Assembly (NCBI GenBank): GCA_041677345.1
Contig: JBAYQE010000075.1
Span: forward strand, 1-12,976
From: JALOAT01 sp041677345
GTDB taxonomy: Bacteria > Pseudomonadota > Gammaproteobacteria > Thiohalomonadales > Thiohalomonadaceae
Length of the DNA: 12,976 nt
Direction of reading: 5' to 3'
The translations under genes were made by a program, and so were the position numbers. Shown piece after piece: positions 7,105-12,976 of the stretch. Numbering within the stretch: position 1 is the stretch's first letter; the number at the start of each line of letters is the position of its first letter. The notes under the pieces are model-generated. The model ran no database searches and was not told the origin of the DNA. It saw nothing but the letters and a program-made list of their open reading frames with translations.

Positions 7105-8879
7105 GGTTGCACCTCCGTGCCGCGATAGGCCGCGGTGAGGCGCGCATACAGCCCGCCTGCGGCCATGAGTGCATCGTGATCGCCGTCCTGCACCACGCGC
7201 CCCTCGTCCAGCACCAGGATGCGATCGGCCTTGCGCACCGTGGCCAGCCGGTGTGCCACCACCAGCAGGGTGCGCCCCTCGGCGAGGCGCTCCAGGGCGG
7301 CCTGCACCAAAGCCTCGCTCTCGGCGTCGAGACTGGCGGTGGGCTCGTCCAGCACCACCAGGGGGGCGTCCTTGAGAAAGGCGCGCGCCAGGGCGATGCG
7401 CTGTACCTGCCCACCGGACAAGCCCTGCCCACCCTCACCCACGGGGGTGTCGTAGCCTTGCGGCAACTGGGTGATGAAGCCGTGGGCCTGGGCCAGGCGG
7501 GCGGCGCGTTCGACCTCGTCGTGGCCCGCCTCTGGTCGGCCCAGGCGGATGTTGTCGCGCACACTGCCGTGGAACAGCCGCGGCCGTTGCGGCACCCAGG
7601 CCACGTGCCGCAGCCAGGCATCGCGCTCCATGTACGTGAGGTCGATGCCATCGACGCGCACCTGCCCCGAGCCGGGCTGCAGGAAGCCGAGCAACAGGTT
7701 GATGGTGGTGCTCTTGCCGGAGCCGCTCGGGCCCACCAGGGCCACGGTTTCACCCGCTGCGATGTGGAACGACGTCCCGGCGAGGGCACGGCGCCCGCCC
7801 GGATAATCGAAGGCCACCGCGTCGAAGGTGATCGCGAAGGGCCCTGCGGCCGGCGGCGCCACCGGCGTCGCCGGCGGTTTGGGCGTGGGCGTCTCCAGCA
7901 CTTCGATCAGCCGCTCCGCCGAGGCGATGGCCTCCATGCGCGCGTGATAGTGCGTGCCCATCTGGCGCAGGGGCAGGTAGAACTCCGGCGCCAGCAGCAG
8001 CACGAAGAACCCCTGGAAAAAGGCCATCTCGCCGAACAACAGCCGGAAGCCGATCAACACCGCCACCACGGCGATGCTCACGGTGGAAAAAAACTCCAGC
8101 ACCAGCGAGGAAAGGAAGGCCACGCGCAGCACCGCCATGGTGCTCTTGCGGTGCGCATCGGAGACGGCGGCGATCACCTGGGCCTCGCGCCGGCTGGCAT
8201 TGAACAGCTTGAGCGTGGTGAGCCCCTGGATGACGTCGAGGAAGTGGGCGCTCATGCGCGCCAACTGACGCCATTGTTTCTGATTGAGGCGTTCGGCACC
8301 CTTGCCGATGAGGATCATGAACAGCGGAATGAGCGGCGCGGTGAGCAACATCACCAGGCCGGAGACCCAGTCGAGCGGAAACACGAAGGCAAGGATGGCG
8401 AGCGGCACCAGGGCGGTGATGGCCATGTGGGGCAGAAAGCGCGCGTAATAGGCCTCCAGCTTTTCCACCCCGTCCACCAGCAGACTGCTCAATTCGCCGC
8501 TGCGCTCGCCGTGCAGGTACACGGGTCCCAATGCCTGCAAATGGCGATAGAGCCGATCGCGTAACGCCAGTTTCACCTGCGCGGCGGCGCGGAAGGCGAC
8601 CTGCTCGGACGCCCACGCGACCACTGCGCGCAACGCGAACACGCCGAGCAGCGGCCACAGCCAGTGCCACAGGCTGTCCAGCGGCGTGCCCTCCACCACC
8701 GCCGCATTGACCACGCGGGCCAGCAGCCAGGCCTGCCAGATGAGGAGAAAGCCTCCGGCGAGTCCAAGCCCCACTGCCAGATTCAGTGCGGCGCCGGCGA
8801 GATGGCGTTGCCCGGAGAGCCAGCGCCCCGGTGCGGGCGCGGTCGTGTCGTTGTTTGGAACGTCGGCATTCAGCTGCAT
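7101..8879 (-). CDS. cydD: Thiol reductant ABC exporter subunit CydD
   Basis: Partner of CydC in the inner-membrane thiol exporter needed for cytochrome bd maturation. The 592-residue protein (E. coli CydD 588) has a membrane domain (about 25-330) with the family-typical LLIWQAWLLARVVN near 45-58 and the charged segment NQKQWRQLARMSAHFLDVIQGL near 199-220. The ATPase domain has Walker A GPSGSGKST (383-391), Q-loop Q431, signature LSGGQ (487-491), Walker B VVLDEP (508-513) and switch H543. Order is cydD then cydC, as in E. coli, with a 4-nt stop/start overlap. ATG 8879 has no clear Shine-Dalgarno sequence, but no other in-frame start upstream fits and the N-terminal length suits the family. 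A promoter candidate lies 40-67 nt upstream. Confidence 0.95.
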   Translation of the reverse strand: MQLNADVPNNDTTAPAPGRWLSGQRHLAGAALNLAVGLGLAGGFLLIWQAWLLARVVNAAVVEGTPLDSLWHWLWPLLGVFALRAVVAWASEQVAFRAAAQVKLALRDRLYRHLQALGPVYLHGERSGELSSLLVDGVEKLEAYYARFLPHMAITALVPLAILAFVFPLDWVSGLVMLLTAPLIPLFMILIGKGAERLNQKQWRQLARMSAHFLDVIQGLTTLKLFNASRREAQVIAAVSDAHRKSTMAVLRVAFLSSLVLEFFSTVSIAVVAVLIGFRLLFGEMAFFQGFFVLLLAPEFYLPLRQMGTHYHARMEAIASAERLIEVLETPTPKPPATPVAPPAAGPFAITFDAVAFDYPGGRRALAGTSFHIAAGETVALVGPSGSGKSTTINLLLGFLQPGSGQVRVDGIDLTYMERDAWLRHVAWVPQRPRLFHGSVRDNIRLGRPEAGHDEVERAARLAQAHGFITQLPQGYDTPVGEGGQGLSGGQVQRIALARAFLKDAPLVVLDEPTASLDAESEALVQAALERLAEGRTLLVVAHRLATVRKADRILVLDEGRVVQDGDHDALMAAGGLYARLTAAYRGTEVQP

Positions 8880-8918
8880 GGACGGAACTATATCAACGTG
8901 TCTCTGCAGGAGGGAGCG

Positions 8919-8946
8919 ACAATACGCAACTCGAATCCCCTGTTAA
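8919..8946 (-). promoter_or_regulatory. Candidate sigma70 promoter of cydDC
   Basis: On the minus strand, TTAACA (8946-8941; 5 of 6 to consensus) and TATTGT (8924-8919; 4 of 6) are separated by 16 nt. This would start transcription near 8912, about 30 nt before cydD. It is the best -35/-10 pair seen in the 168-nt maa-cydD spacer. Confidence 0.5.
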
Positions 8947-8953
8947 TTACAGG
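8939..8953. promoter_or_regulatory. Palindrome resembling an ArcA box over the cydDC -35
   Basis: CCTGTTAATTACAGG has arms CCTGT/ACAGG and pairs at 6 of 7 symmetric positions. It includes TGTTAATTA, which matches the classical ArcA core [A/T]GTTAATTA[A/T] at 9 of 10 positions (C in place of A/T at the end). Its overlap with the putative -35 box would suit repression. The regulator itself is not in the window, so the assignment is inference. Confidence 0.35.
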
Positions 8954-9047
8954 TCATTCAACACCGGGCCACGAGACACAGCGAACCCGCAACGGAGCTC
9001 CGATGGATCTCCGGGTCTCTGTGATAAAGCTGATTCACCGCCCGCAT

Positions 9048-9605
9048 TCACGGGATGGCGCGAATGACCCGACACGGATTGCCCGCCGCGAACACCCCGT
9101 CCGGAATATCCCGGGTCACCACGCTGCCGGCACCGATCACCGCACCTGCACCGATGCGCACACCCGGATTGATGATGGCACCCCCGCCGATCCAGACATG
9201 GTCACCGATGAGGATGGGTTTGCCGAGTTCGAGGCCGCTGCCTCGTTCCATGGCGCCGAGCGGATGTGTCGCCGCATAGACCTGCACCGCCGGGCCGAAC
9301 AGCACACGATCGCCGATGGTGACGCGCGCCACGTCCAGGATGATGCAATTGAAGTTGAGGAACACCTTGGTGCCGAACTGGATGTTGCTGCCGTAGTCGC
9401 ACCAGAACGGCGGCTGCAGCCAGAGGCCCTCGCCCGTCGCGCCGAGAAGGTCGCGGCAAATGGCGGCGCGAGCACGCTCTTCATCGTCGCGCGTGTCGTT
9501 GAACTGCTTCAACAGCAGGCGCGCACGCCGACGTTCCGCAACCAGTTGCGGGTCGAGTGGGTCGTAGAGTTCACCGCTCAGCATCTTGTCCTTTTCCGTG
9601 CGCAT
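9048..9605 (-). CDS. maa: Maltose O-acetyltransferase-like hexapeptide acetyltransferase
   Basis: Trimeric left-handed beta-helix enzyme that transfers acetyl from acetyl-CoA to sugar hydroxyls in the cytoplasm. The 185-residue protein begins MRTEKDKMLSGELY, like E. coli Maa MSTEKEKMIAGELY, so ATG 9605 is the start even though the frame stays open far upstream into the next gene. It has an N-terminal mac-type helical region (about 5-57), then CDYGSNIQFG (69-78), catalytic H114 in YAATHPL, LGKPILIGDHVWIGGGAIINPGV (127-149), repeated I-G hexads, and the terminal AAGNPCRVIR. The true substrate may be another sugar or acceptor. It lies 22 nt downstream of the NTF2-like gene and is probably co-transcribed with it. 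Confidence 0.9.
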   Translation of the reverse strand: MRTEKDKMLSGELYDPLDPQLVAERRRARLLLKQFNDTRDDEERARAAICRDLLGATGEGLWLQPPFWCDYGSNIQFGTKVFLNFNCIILDVARVTIGDRVLFGPAVQVYAATHPLGAMERGSGLELGKPILIGDHVWIGGGAIINPGVRIGAGAVIGAGSVVTRDIPDGVFAAGNPCRVIRAIP

Positions 9606-9627
9606 GGACTGCCTCGCAGGGCGGTGG

Positions 9628-9993
9628 TCACATGGGGATCGGGGTCTGCTGGTGAAACACCAGCTTCCATGTCCCGTCGCGATGTGCGTAGACGCTGCTG
9701 GCCAAGGCGGCGATGGCCGAGGTCTCGTGTGCCCAGCGCGCCACCACGCGGTAATGCAGCAGCCGCACGTCGGCCGTCGGGGCCAGGCTGCGCACACCCT
9801 CGAAACGCACCTCAGCCCAGCGCCGTCCTTCCCGGTTCTCCCGAAGGATGGCCTCCACGGCTGCATCCCGCGTGATGACGCCCGTCTCGGGGAACACCAG
9901 CAGGGCGTCTTGCCACAGGTGTTCGCGATAGAACACCGGGTCATTGGTCCACAGCCGCCGTTCGATATCGAGCAGTTGTGTGGTGGGGTCCAT
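9628..9993 (-). CDS. NTF2/SnoaL-like (DUF4440-type) protein
   Basis: A 121-residue cytoplasmic protein of the cone-shaped NTF2-like fold. It shows an N-terminal helix pair (TTQLLDIERRLWTNDPVFYREHL), ALLVFPETGVITRDAAVEAI (typical of DUF4440/SnoaL pocket-forming segments), and beta strands such as VRLLHYRVVARW and the closing TWKLVFHQQTPI. The WKLVFHQQTP ending is characteristic of DUF4440 proteins. Members are diverse small-molecule binders or enzymes, so no substrate can be named. Start ATG 9993 has AAGGA upstream at about 9 nt spacing. It is the first gene of a likely two-gene operon with maa, divergent from the DMT permease. Confidence 0.75.
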   Translation of the reverse strand: MDPTTQLLDIERRLWTNDPVFYREHLWQDALLVFPETGVITRDAAVEAILRENREGRRWAEVRFEGVRSLAPTADVRLLHYRVVARWAHETSAIAALASSVYAHRDGTWKLVFHQQTPIPM

Positions 9994-10013
9994 GGCATGA
10001 ATTCCTTGAGTGA

Positions 10014-10048
10014 GTGACCGGCGTCACGGAGCGACAGGCTTGCGTCAC
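10014..10048. promoter_or_regulatory. GTCAC repeats in the divergent spacer
   Basis: GTGAC (10014-10018) and GTCAC (10023-10027) form an inverted repeat with a 4-nt gap. GCGTCAC recurs at 10021-10027 and 10042-10048, 21 nt apart, or two helical turns. The 114-nt spacer separates the divergent NTF2-like and DMT genes, so a shared operator is plausible but unproven. Confidence 0.3.
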
Positions 10049-10107
10049 CGTTGCGGGCCAGTCCATGCTGTCTTCCCTCAAGTCTAGGGCCTCACGGGGG
10101 GCGCAAG

Positions 10108-11148
10108 ATGATGGAGCCTGGGGTTCTCCGCGCACTGCTTGCGGCCGGGTTGTTCGGCGTGAGCACACCCCTGGCCAAGATGCTGGTCGCCGAACTCTCT
10201 CCGGTGCTGCTGGCGGGGCTCTTGTACCTTGCTAGCGGCCTCGGGCTGGCATGCATACGCTTGGTGCGCGACCGGGGCTGGAAACCCTCGGGCCTGAAAC
10301 GCGACGACTGGTTCTGGCTGCTCGGTGCCGCGGGCGTTGGCGGGATGCTCGGCCCCATCGCGCTGCTGTACGGGCTGGCACACACCAGCGCCTCGAGCGC
10401 CGCGTTGCTGCTGAATCTGGAGGCGGTGCTGACGGCACTCCTGGCCTGGCTGGTGTTCCGTGAGCACACCAGTTTGCGTGTGGTGATCGGCATGGCCGCC
10501 ATCGTCGCCGGCGGGGCGGTGCTCGCCTGGCCGGCTGCAGACAATCAAGCGCAGGGCACCGGCCTGCTTGCGGTAGGCTTCGCCTGCCTGTGCTGGGCCA
10601 TCGACAACAACCTGACACGTCAGGTCGCAGCCGCGGATGCGGTATGGGTGGCGGGCGTGAAGGGTTTGACGGCGGGAATCGTGAATACCCTCCTCGCACT
10701 GTCGCTGGGAGTCGCCCTGCCCGATGGGGTCACGATCATGCAAACGATGGTGCTCGGGCTGATGGGCTACGGCGTCAGCCTCGTGTTCTTCGTGCTGGCG
10801 TTGCGCAGCCTGGGTACGGCACGCACCGGGGCTTATTTCGCCACTGCACCATTCATCGGTGCCGTGGCTGCAATCGTGTTGTTGAACGAGCCCGTCTCAC
10901 CCACCCTGCTCCTCACAGCCACGTTGATGGCGCTTGGCGTGTGGCTGCACCTCACCGAGCGTCACGTCCACGAACACCGGCACGAGGCACTGGAGCACGT
11001 GCATTCCCACGTGCACGACGAACATCACCGGCACGACCACGACTTTCCGTGGCAAGGCACGGAGCCCCATGTCCACTGGCATCGGCATTGTGCCATGACC
11101 CACAGGCATCCTCATTTTCCCGACATCCATCACCGTCATCCGCACTGA
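10108..11148 (+). CDS. EamA/DMT-family permease with a histidine-rich C-terminal tail
   Basis: Inner-membrane drug/metabolite transporter of the EamA type: two five-helix repeats at about 7-140 and 151-281, including GLFGVSTPLAKML (14-26), a first-repeat AHTSASSAALLLNLEAVLTALLAW core, and a second-repeat RSLGTARTGAYFATAPFIGA core. The 346-residue protein ends in a 61-residue tail (286-346) with 23 histidines, in clusters such as HVHEHRH, HVHSHVH, HHRHDH, HVHWHRH and PDIHHRHPH. From memory, this tail recurs in a proteobacterial DMT subfamily. A metal-binding or metal-sensing role is inferred; the substrate is unknown. Start ATG 10108 (or adjacent ATG 10111) is chosen because upstream codons (MRASPCCL...) lack permease character; the ribosome site is weak (GGGGGG at 10096-10101). 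Confidence 0.88.
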   Translation: MMEPGVLRALLAAGLFGVSTPLAKMLVAELSPVLLAGLLYLASGLGLACIRLVRDRGWKPSGLKRDDWFWLLGAAGVGGMLGPIALLYGLAHTSASSAALLLNLEAVLTALLAWLVFREHTSLRVVIGMAAIVAGGAVLAWPAADNQAQGTGLLAVGFACLCWAIDNNLTRQVAAADAVWVAGVKGLTAGIVNTLLALSLGVALPDGVTIMQTMVLGLMGYGVSLVFFVLALRSLGTARTGAYFATAPFIGAVAAIVLLNEPVSPTLLLTATLMALGVWLHLTERHVHEHRHEALEHVHSHVHDEHHRHDHDFPWQGTEPHVHWHRHCAMTHRHPHFPDIHHRHPH

Positions 11149-11220
11149 GCGATACGGCCCTGGACCACGCCATTCGGTGAGCACCCTGCGCATCGCGTAG
11201 TCTACGAACGTCCCGTGCCT

Positions 11221-11655
11221 TCACTGCTGCGCCGGCGCGGGGTCCACGACGAAATGCAGGCTGGCCATGCGCATGCCTTCCCGTTCGTAGAAGCGGTGCG
11301 CATCCTTGCGCTGGATGCCAGAATCCAGATGCAGTTGCGCACAGCCATGCTCCGTTGCCGCGTGCTTCAGCCAGGCGAGCAGGCGGGCACCGTGTCCCCG
11401 GGAGCGGCATGTACTCGCAGTGACCAGGTCGTCCACGTAGAGGAAGCGCCCCCAGGCCAGGTTTTCGCCATACCGGAATCCGGCCGCGGCAACGACTTCG
11501 CCTTGCTCTTCCAGAAACGCCAGGTGATAACCGGCGGCCTGCTGATTCCGCACCCGCGGGAGAAATTCGCTTGCGGCGATGTGCGGGCGCAATTCGCGCA
11601 TGACCCGATAGCAGGCGGTGATTTCGGCATCGCTGTTGGCAAGGCGGATGTTCAC
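11221..11655 (-). CDS. GNAT-family N-acetyltransferase
   Basis: Acetyl-CoA-dependent acetyltransferase of unknown substrate, 144 residues. It shows a GNAT N-terminal strand-helix (MNIRLANSDAEITACYRVMREL), beta strands with the AAAGFRYG segment (57-63), FLYVDDLVT before motif A, and the acetyl-CoA pyrophosphate-binding RSRGHGARLL (84-93). Motif B-like HRFYEREGMR follows (120-129), where the conserved Y123 is the usual general-acid position. Start GTG 11655 is supported by AAGGAA 5 nt upstream. It is convergent with the DMT permease gene, 72 nt away, with no clear terminator between them. C-terminal ...FVVDPAPAQQ is ordinary for the family. Confidence 0.87.
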   Translation of the reverse strand: MNIRLANSDAEITACYRVMRELRPHIAASEFLPRVRNQQAAGYHLAFLEEQGEVVAAAGFRYGENLAWGRFLYVDDLVTASTCRSRGHGARLLAWLKHAATEHGCAQLHLDSGIQRKDAHRFYEREGMRMASLHFVVDPAPAQQ

Positions 11656-11966
11656 GTCGGTTCCTTGGTGGATAGATCATTCACGAGGTACGGTAGCCCA
11701 TCGTCACGTGCGATGGTATCGGCATGCACGTAACGCACGGCATGGTCTTGTCGCGACCTTGGCAAGCCTGGCGGCAAAGAAGAGAATCTCCGACCTTCCC
11801 TCGCCGGTTCCGCTACTGCGTCGGGAACGGCACGGGTGCACGCGCCGGTCATCTGGTCCGCTGGTGAAATGGCGTGGAATCGCGGATAACGGAGGCAGCG
11901 TCTCCGGTTCCACTGCGCGCCGTCCGGGCCGTACAACGCCAGATTGACTCGTACACGGGAGGGCCG
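11656..11966. other. Spacer between the GNAT gene and gdx/sugE
   Basis: This divergent spacer of 311 bp must hold both promoters. It contains the inverted repeat CCATCG (11698-11703) / CGATGG (11711-11716) around TCACGTG, about 43 nt upstream of the GNAT start, a possible operator. No coding sequence is convincing. The paired ACGR-loop hairpins of the guanidine-II (mini-ykkC) riboswitch, common before sugE genes, are not visible. Confidence 0.45.
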
Positions 11967-12284
11967 ATGGCCTGGATAGCACTTCTGTTCGCCGGTCTGT
12001 TCGAAGTGGTCTGGGCCTTTGCCATGAAGCAGTCCGACGGCTTCACCCGGCTGGTGCCCTCCATCGTTACGCTGACGGCGATGCTCGCCAGTTTCGCCCT
12101 GCTCGCCTACGCCATGCGCACACTGCCGCTGGGAACCGCCTATACCGTGTGGACGGGCATCGGGGCGGTGGGCGCCTTCATCCTCGGTGTGGTATTCCTG
12201 GCCGAGCCTGCCAGTCTGCTGCGTGTGATCGCCGCCGCTTTGATCGTGTCGGGACTGGTATTGATGAAATTCACCAGTCCCTGA
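11967..12284 (+). CDS. sugE: SMR-family guanidinium/quaternary-ammonium exporter (Gdx/SugE)
   Basis: Small four-helix dual-topology antiporter of the inner membrane. The Gdx branch exports guanidinium in exchange for protons; some members export quaternary ammonium compounds. It has 105 residues, the same as E. coli SugE/Gdx, and matches it closely: MAWIALLFAGLFEVVWAFAM with the essential glutamate E13, GFTRLVPSIVTLTAM, LPLGTAYTVWTGIGAVGAF (the SMR signature), and the final VSGLVLMKF. Start ATG 11967 has GGAGG at 11958-11962, 4 nt upstream. The longer frame from 11874 adds residues unlike any SMR protein. It stands alone, divergent from the GNAT gene. Confidence 0.93.
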   Translation: MAWIALLFAGLFEVVWAFAMKQSDGFTRLVPSIVTLTAMLASFALLAYAMRTLPLGTAYTVWTGIGAVGAFILGVVFLAEPASLLRVIAAALIVSGLVLMKFTSP

Positions 12285-12305
12285 CGGGGCCCCTGTTTCA
12301 ACACA

Positions 12306-12390
12306 GTGCGCAGGTCACGTTGCGAAGCTGCGTGATGCGTTGTATCGCATCGTGTCACGTAGGCGCTGCGCGCCAACGTGACCTACGGCG
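12306..12390. repeat. Palindromic direct repeat, copy 1
   Basis: An 85-bp copy of a repeat found again at 12425-12506. It opens with GTGCGCAGGTCACGTTGCGA and ends ACCTACGGCG. Its 3' half is a 13-bp imperfect palindrome: GTCACGTAGGCGC (12354-12366) pairs with GCGCCAACGTGAC (12370-12382) at 12 of 13 positions around a TGC loop. A second hairpin is GATGCG/CGCATC (12334-12339 / 12346-12351). The size and hairpin form suggest a REP/BIME-type intergenic element. No transposase is in the window. Confidence 0.85.
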
Positions 12391-12424
12391 GGTGCAGGCG
12401 AAGGGATGCGCAGGTGCACAACCG

Positions 12425-12506
12425 GTGCGCAGGTCACGTTGCGAAACTGCGTACGCGTGTACCGCATCGTGTCACGTAGGCTGCGCGCCAACGTGTACCT
12501 ACGGCG
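12425..12506. repeat. Palindromic direct repeat, copy 2
   Basis: An 82-bp second copy in the same orientation, starting 119 bp after copy 1. It shares the first 21 bases exactly, and the blocks CGCATCGTGTCACGTAGG and CTGCGCGCCAACGTG. Differences are small indels: a 2-base deletion in the palindrome loop, an inserted T near the end, and a changed central segment. Its right end lies 60-70 bp from the end of recognisable feoB homology. The feoB reading frame ends inside it. Confidence 0.85.
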
Positions 12507-12976
12507 ACTTGCGGGAGGTGCAGCCCGAAGCGCTGCACCCGGAACATCCGCCGCGCCCGGAACGGAAGGTCCGCCGCAGCACCCCATGCGTCCACGAAGC
12601 CGCCGCCGATTTCGGCCAGGTCTTCGCGGAAGGTCGGGGCAGCTTCGTCAGTCTGCTCCGCCTCGGGTGCGTAGATTTCACCCATGGTGCCGACTACGAT
12701 CTCCTTGGCCACCGCGCCGAGGGCCGCGGCGGCCCAGCGCGTGAGCGGGCCAGCGGTGACGCCGTCGATCCAGTCCACGAAGGGCGTGGACACATCGAAG
12801 GTGAGCTTGAAGGTGAGCCACATGGCCGCGAAGAACAGCGGCAGACCCAGGAAGCGGTTGAGCACGATACGGTCGATGCGCTCGGTGAGCTCCTTGCGCG
12901 CCACGGCAGGGCGCTGCACCACCTCCAGGACCTGGCCATCGCCTTCCATCACCTTGGTGGAATAACGGCCCCGGGA
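12434..12976 (-). pseudogene. feoB: Ferrous iron transporter FeoB, internally deleted and 3'-truncated
   Basis: FeoB is an inner-membrane GTP-regulated Fe(II) transporter. The 5' part with the GTPase domain lies beyond the right edge. The visible frame gives RKELTERIDRIVLNRFLGLP (FeoB linker and start of the membrane domain), then the first membrane helix AAMWLTFKLTFDVSTPFVDW. After GPLTRWAAAAL it jumps directly to GAVAKEIVVGTMGEIYAPE, which in intact FeoB lies some 250-300 residues later. The in-frame junction is at about 12710-12733. FeoB similarity then fades after EIGGGFVDAWGAA (about 12570), and the frame runs on through unrelated sequence into repeat copy 2, ending at TGA 12436-12434. 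Both Gate regions are therefore missing, so transport is very unlikely. Confidence 0.8.

Noticed and set aside
5972..7789. 605-codon minus-strand frame spanning the cydD-cydC junction
   Set aside because: It is an out-of-frame reading of both ABC genes; the true frames contain all Walker, signature and membrane features and meet in a normal 4-nt overlap.
7047..8564. 505-codon plus-strand frame opposite cydD
   Set aside because: Antisense shadow of cydD with Q/H/G/E-rich composition and no domain.
9606..9998. N-terminal extension of the maa frame over the NTF2-like gene
   Set aside because: The upstream 131 codons (rich in W, C, R, P) are the out-of-frame reading of the NTF2-like gene; homology to E. 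coli Maa begins at MRTEKDKM.
11874..11966. Guanidine-II (mini-ykkC) riboswitch before gdx/sugE
   Set aside because: This riboswitch often precedes sugE genes, but I see no pair of hairpins with ACGR loops. ACGG occurs at 11888 and near 11955 without complementary flanks. A covariance-model search would decide.
12306..12506. CRISPR array
   Set aside because: There are only two repeat copies, each about 83 bp, diverged by indels and containing internal hairpins. No short identical repeats with regular unique spacers and no cas genes are present.

Overview
The window is G+C-rich, densely coded bacterial DNA. The gene content (cytochrome bd oxidase with its CydX subunit and YbgE, a type I-like sulfide:quinone oxidoreductase, CydDC, FeoB remains, Gdx/SugE) suggests a proteobacterium. 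A sulfur-oxidising gammaproteobacterium is most likely, because the SQR closely resembles my recollection of the Acidithiobacillus/Thioalkalivibrio-type enzymes. The taxonomic call is inference; no rRNA or marker gene is present.

Left part (1-4912), plus strand: cydA, cydB, the small subunit gene cydX, and a short ybgE gene encode a complete long-Q-loop (E. coli-type) cytochrome bd quinol oxidase. A GC-rich hairpin lies between cydB and cydX, and a terminator-like hairpin between cydX and ybgE. sqr follows with its own leader and ends at a clear intrinsic terminator (4881-4912).

Middle (4855-9047): a gene-poor stretch of about 500 bp holds an unexplained terminator-like element on the plus strand. 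Then cydC and cydD lie on the minus strand, convergent to sqr. They overlap by 4 bp and have a plausible promoter with an ArcA-box-like palindrome over the -35. CydDC is the thiol exporter needed to assemble cytochrome bd, so oxidase, assembly factor and SQR sit together. The likely combined function is electron flow from sulfide to quinone (SQR) and on to oxygen through bd, an oxidase type known to tolerate sulfide.

Right part (9048-12284) is a set of small accessory genes: maltose O-acetyltransferase-like maa and an NTF2/SnoaL-like protein (minus strand, probably one operon), a divergent EamA/DMT permease with an extreme histidine-rich C-terminal tail, a GNAT acetyltransferase (minus strand), and an SMR-family Gdx/SugE guanidinium/quaternary-ammonium exporter (plus strand).

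Right edge (12285-12976): two direct copies of a roughly 83-bp palindrome-containing repeat abut a broken feoB on the minus strand. In that gene the first transmembrane segment is joined in frame to the late GxxAKExxVGT segment, and the 3' end runs out into the repeat. This looks like a decayed ferrous-iron transporter gene.
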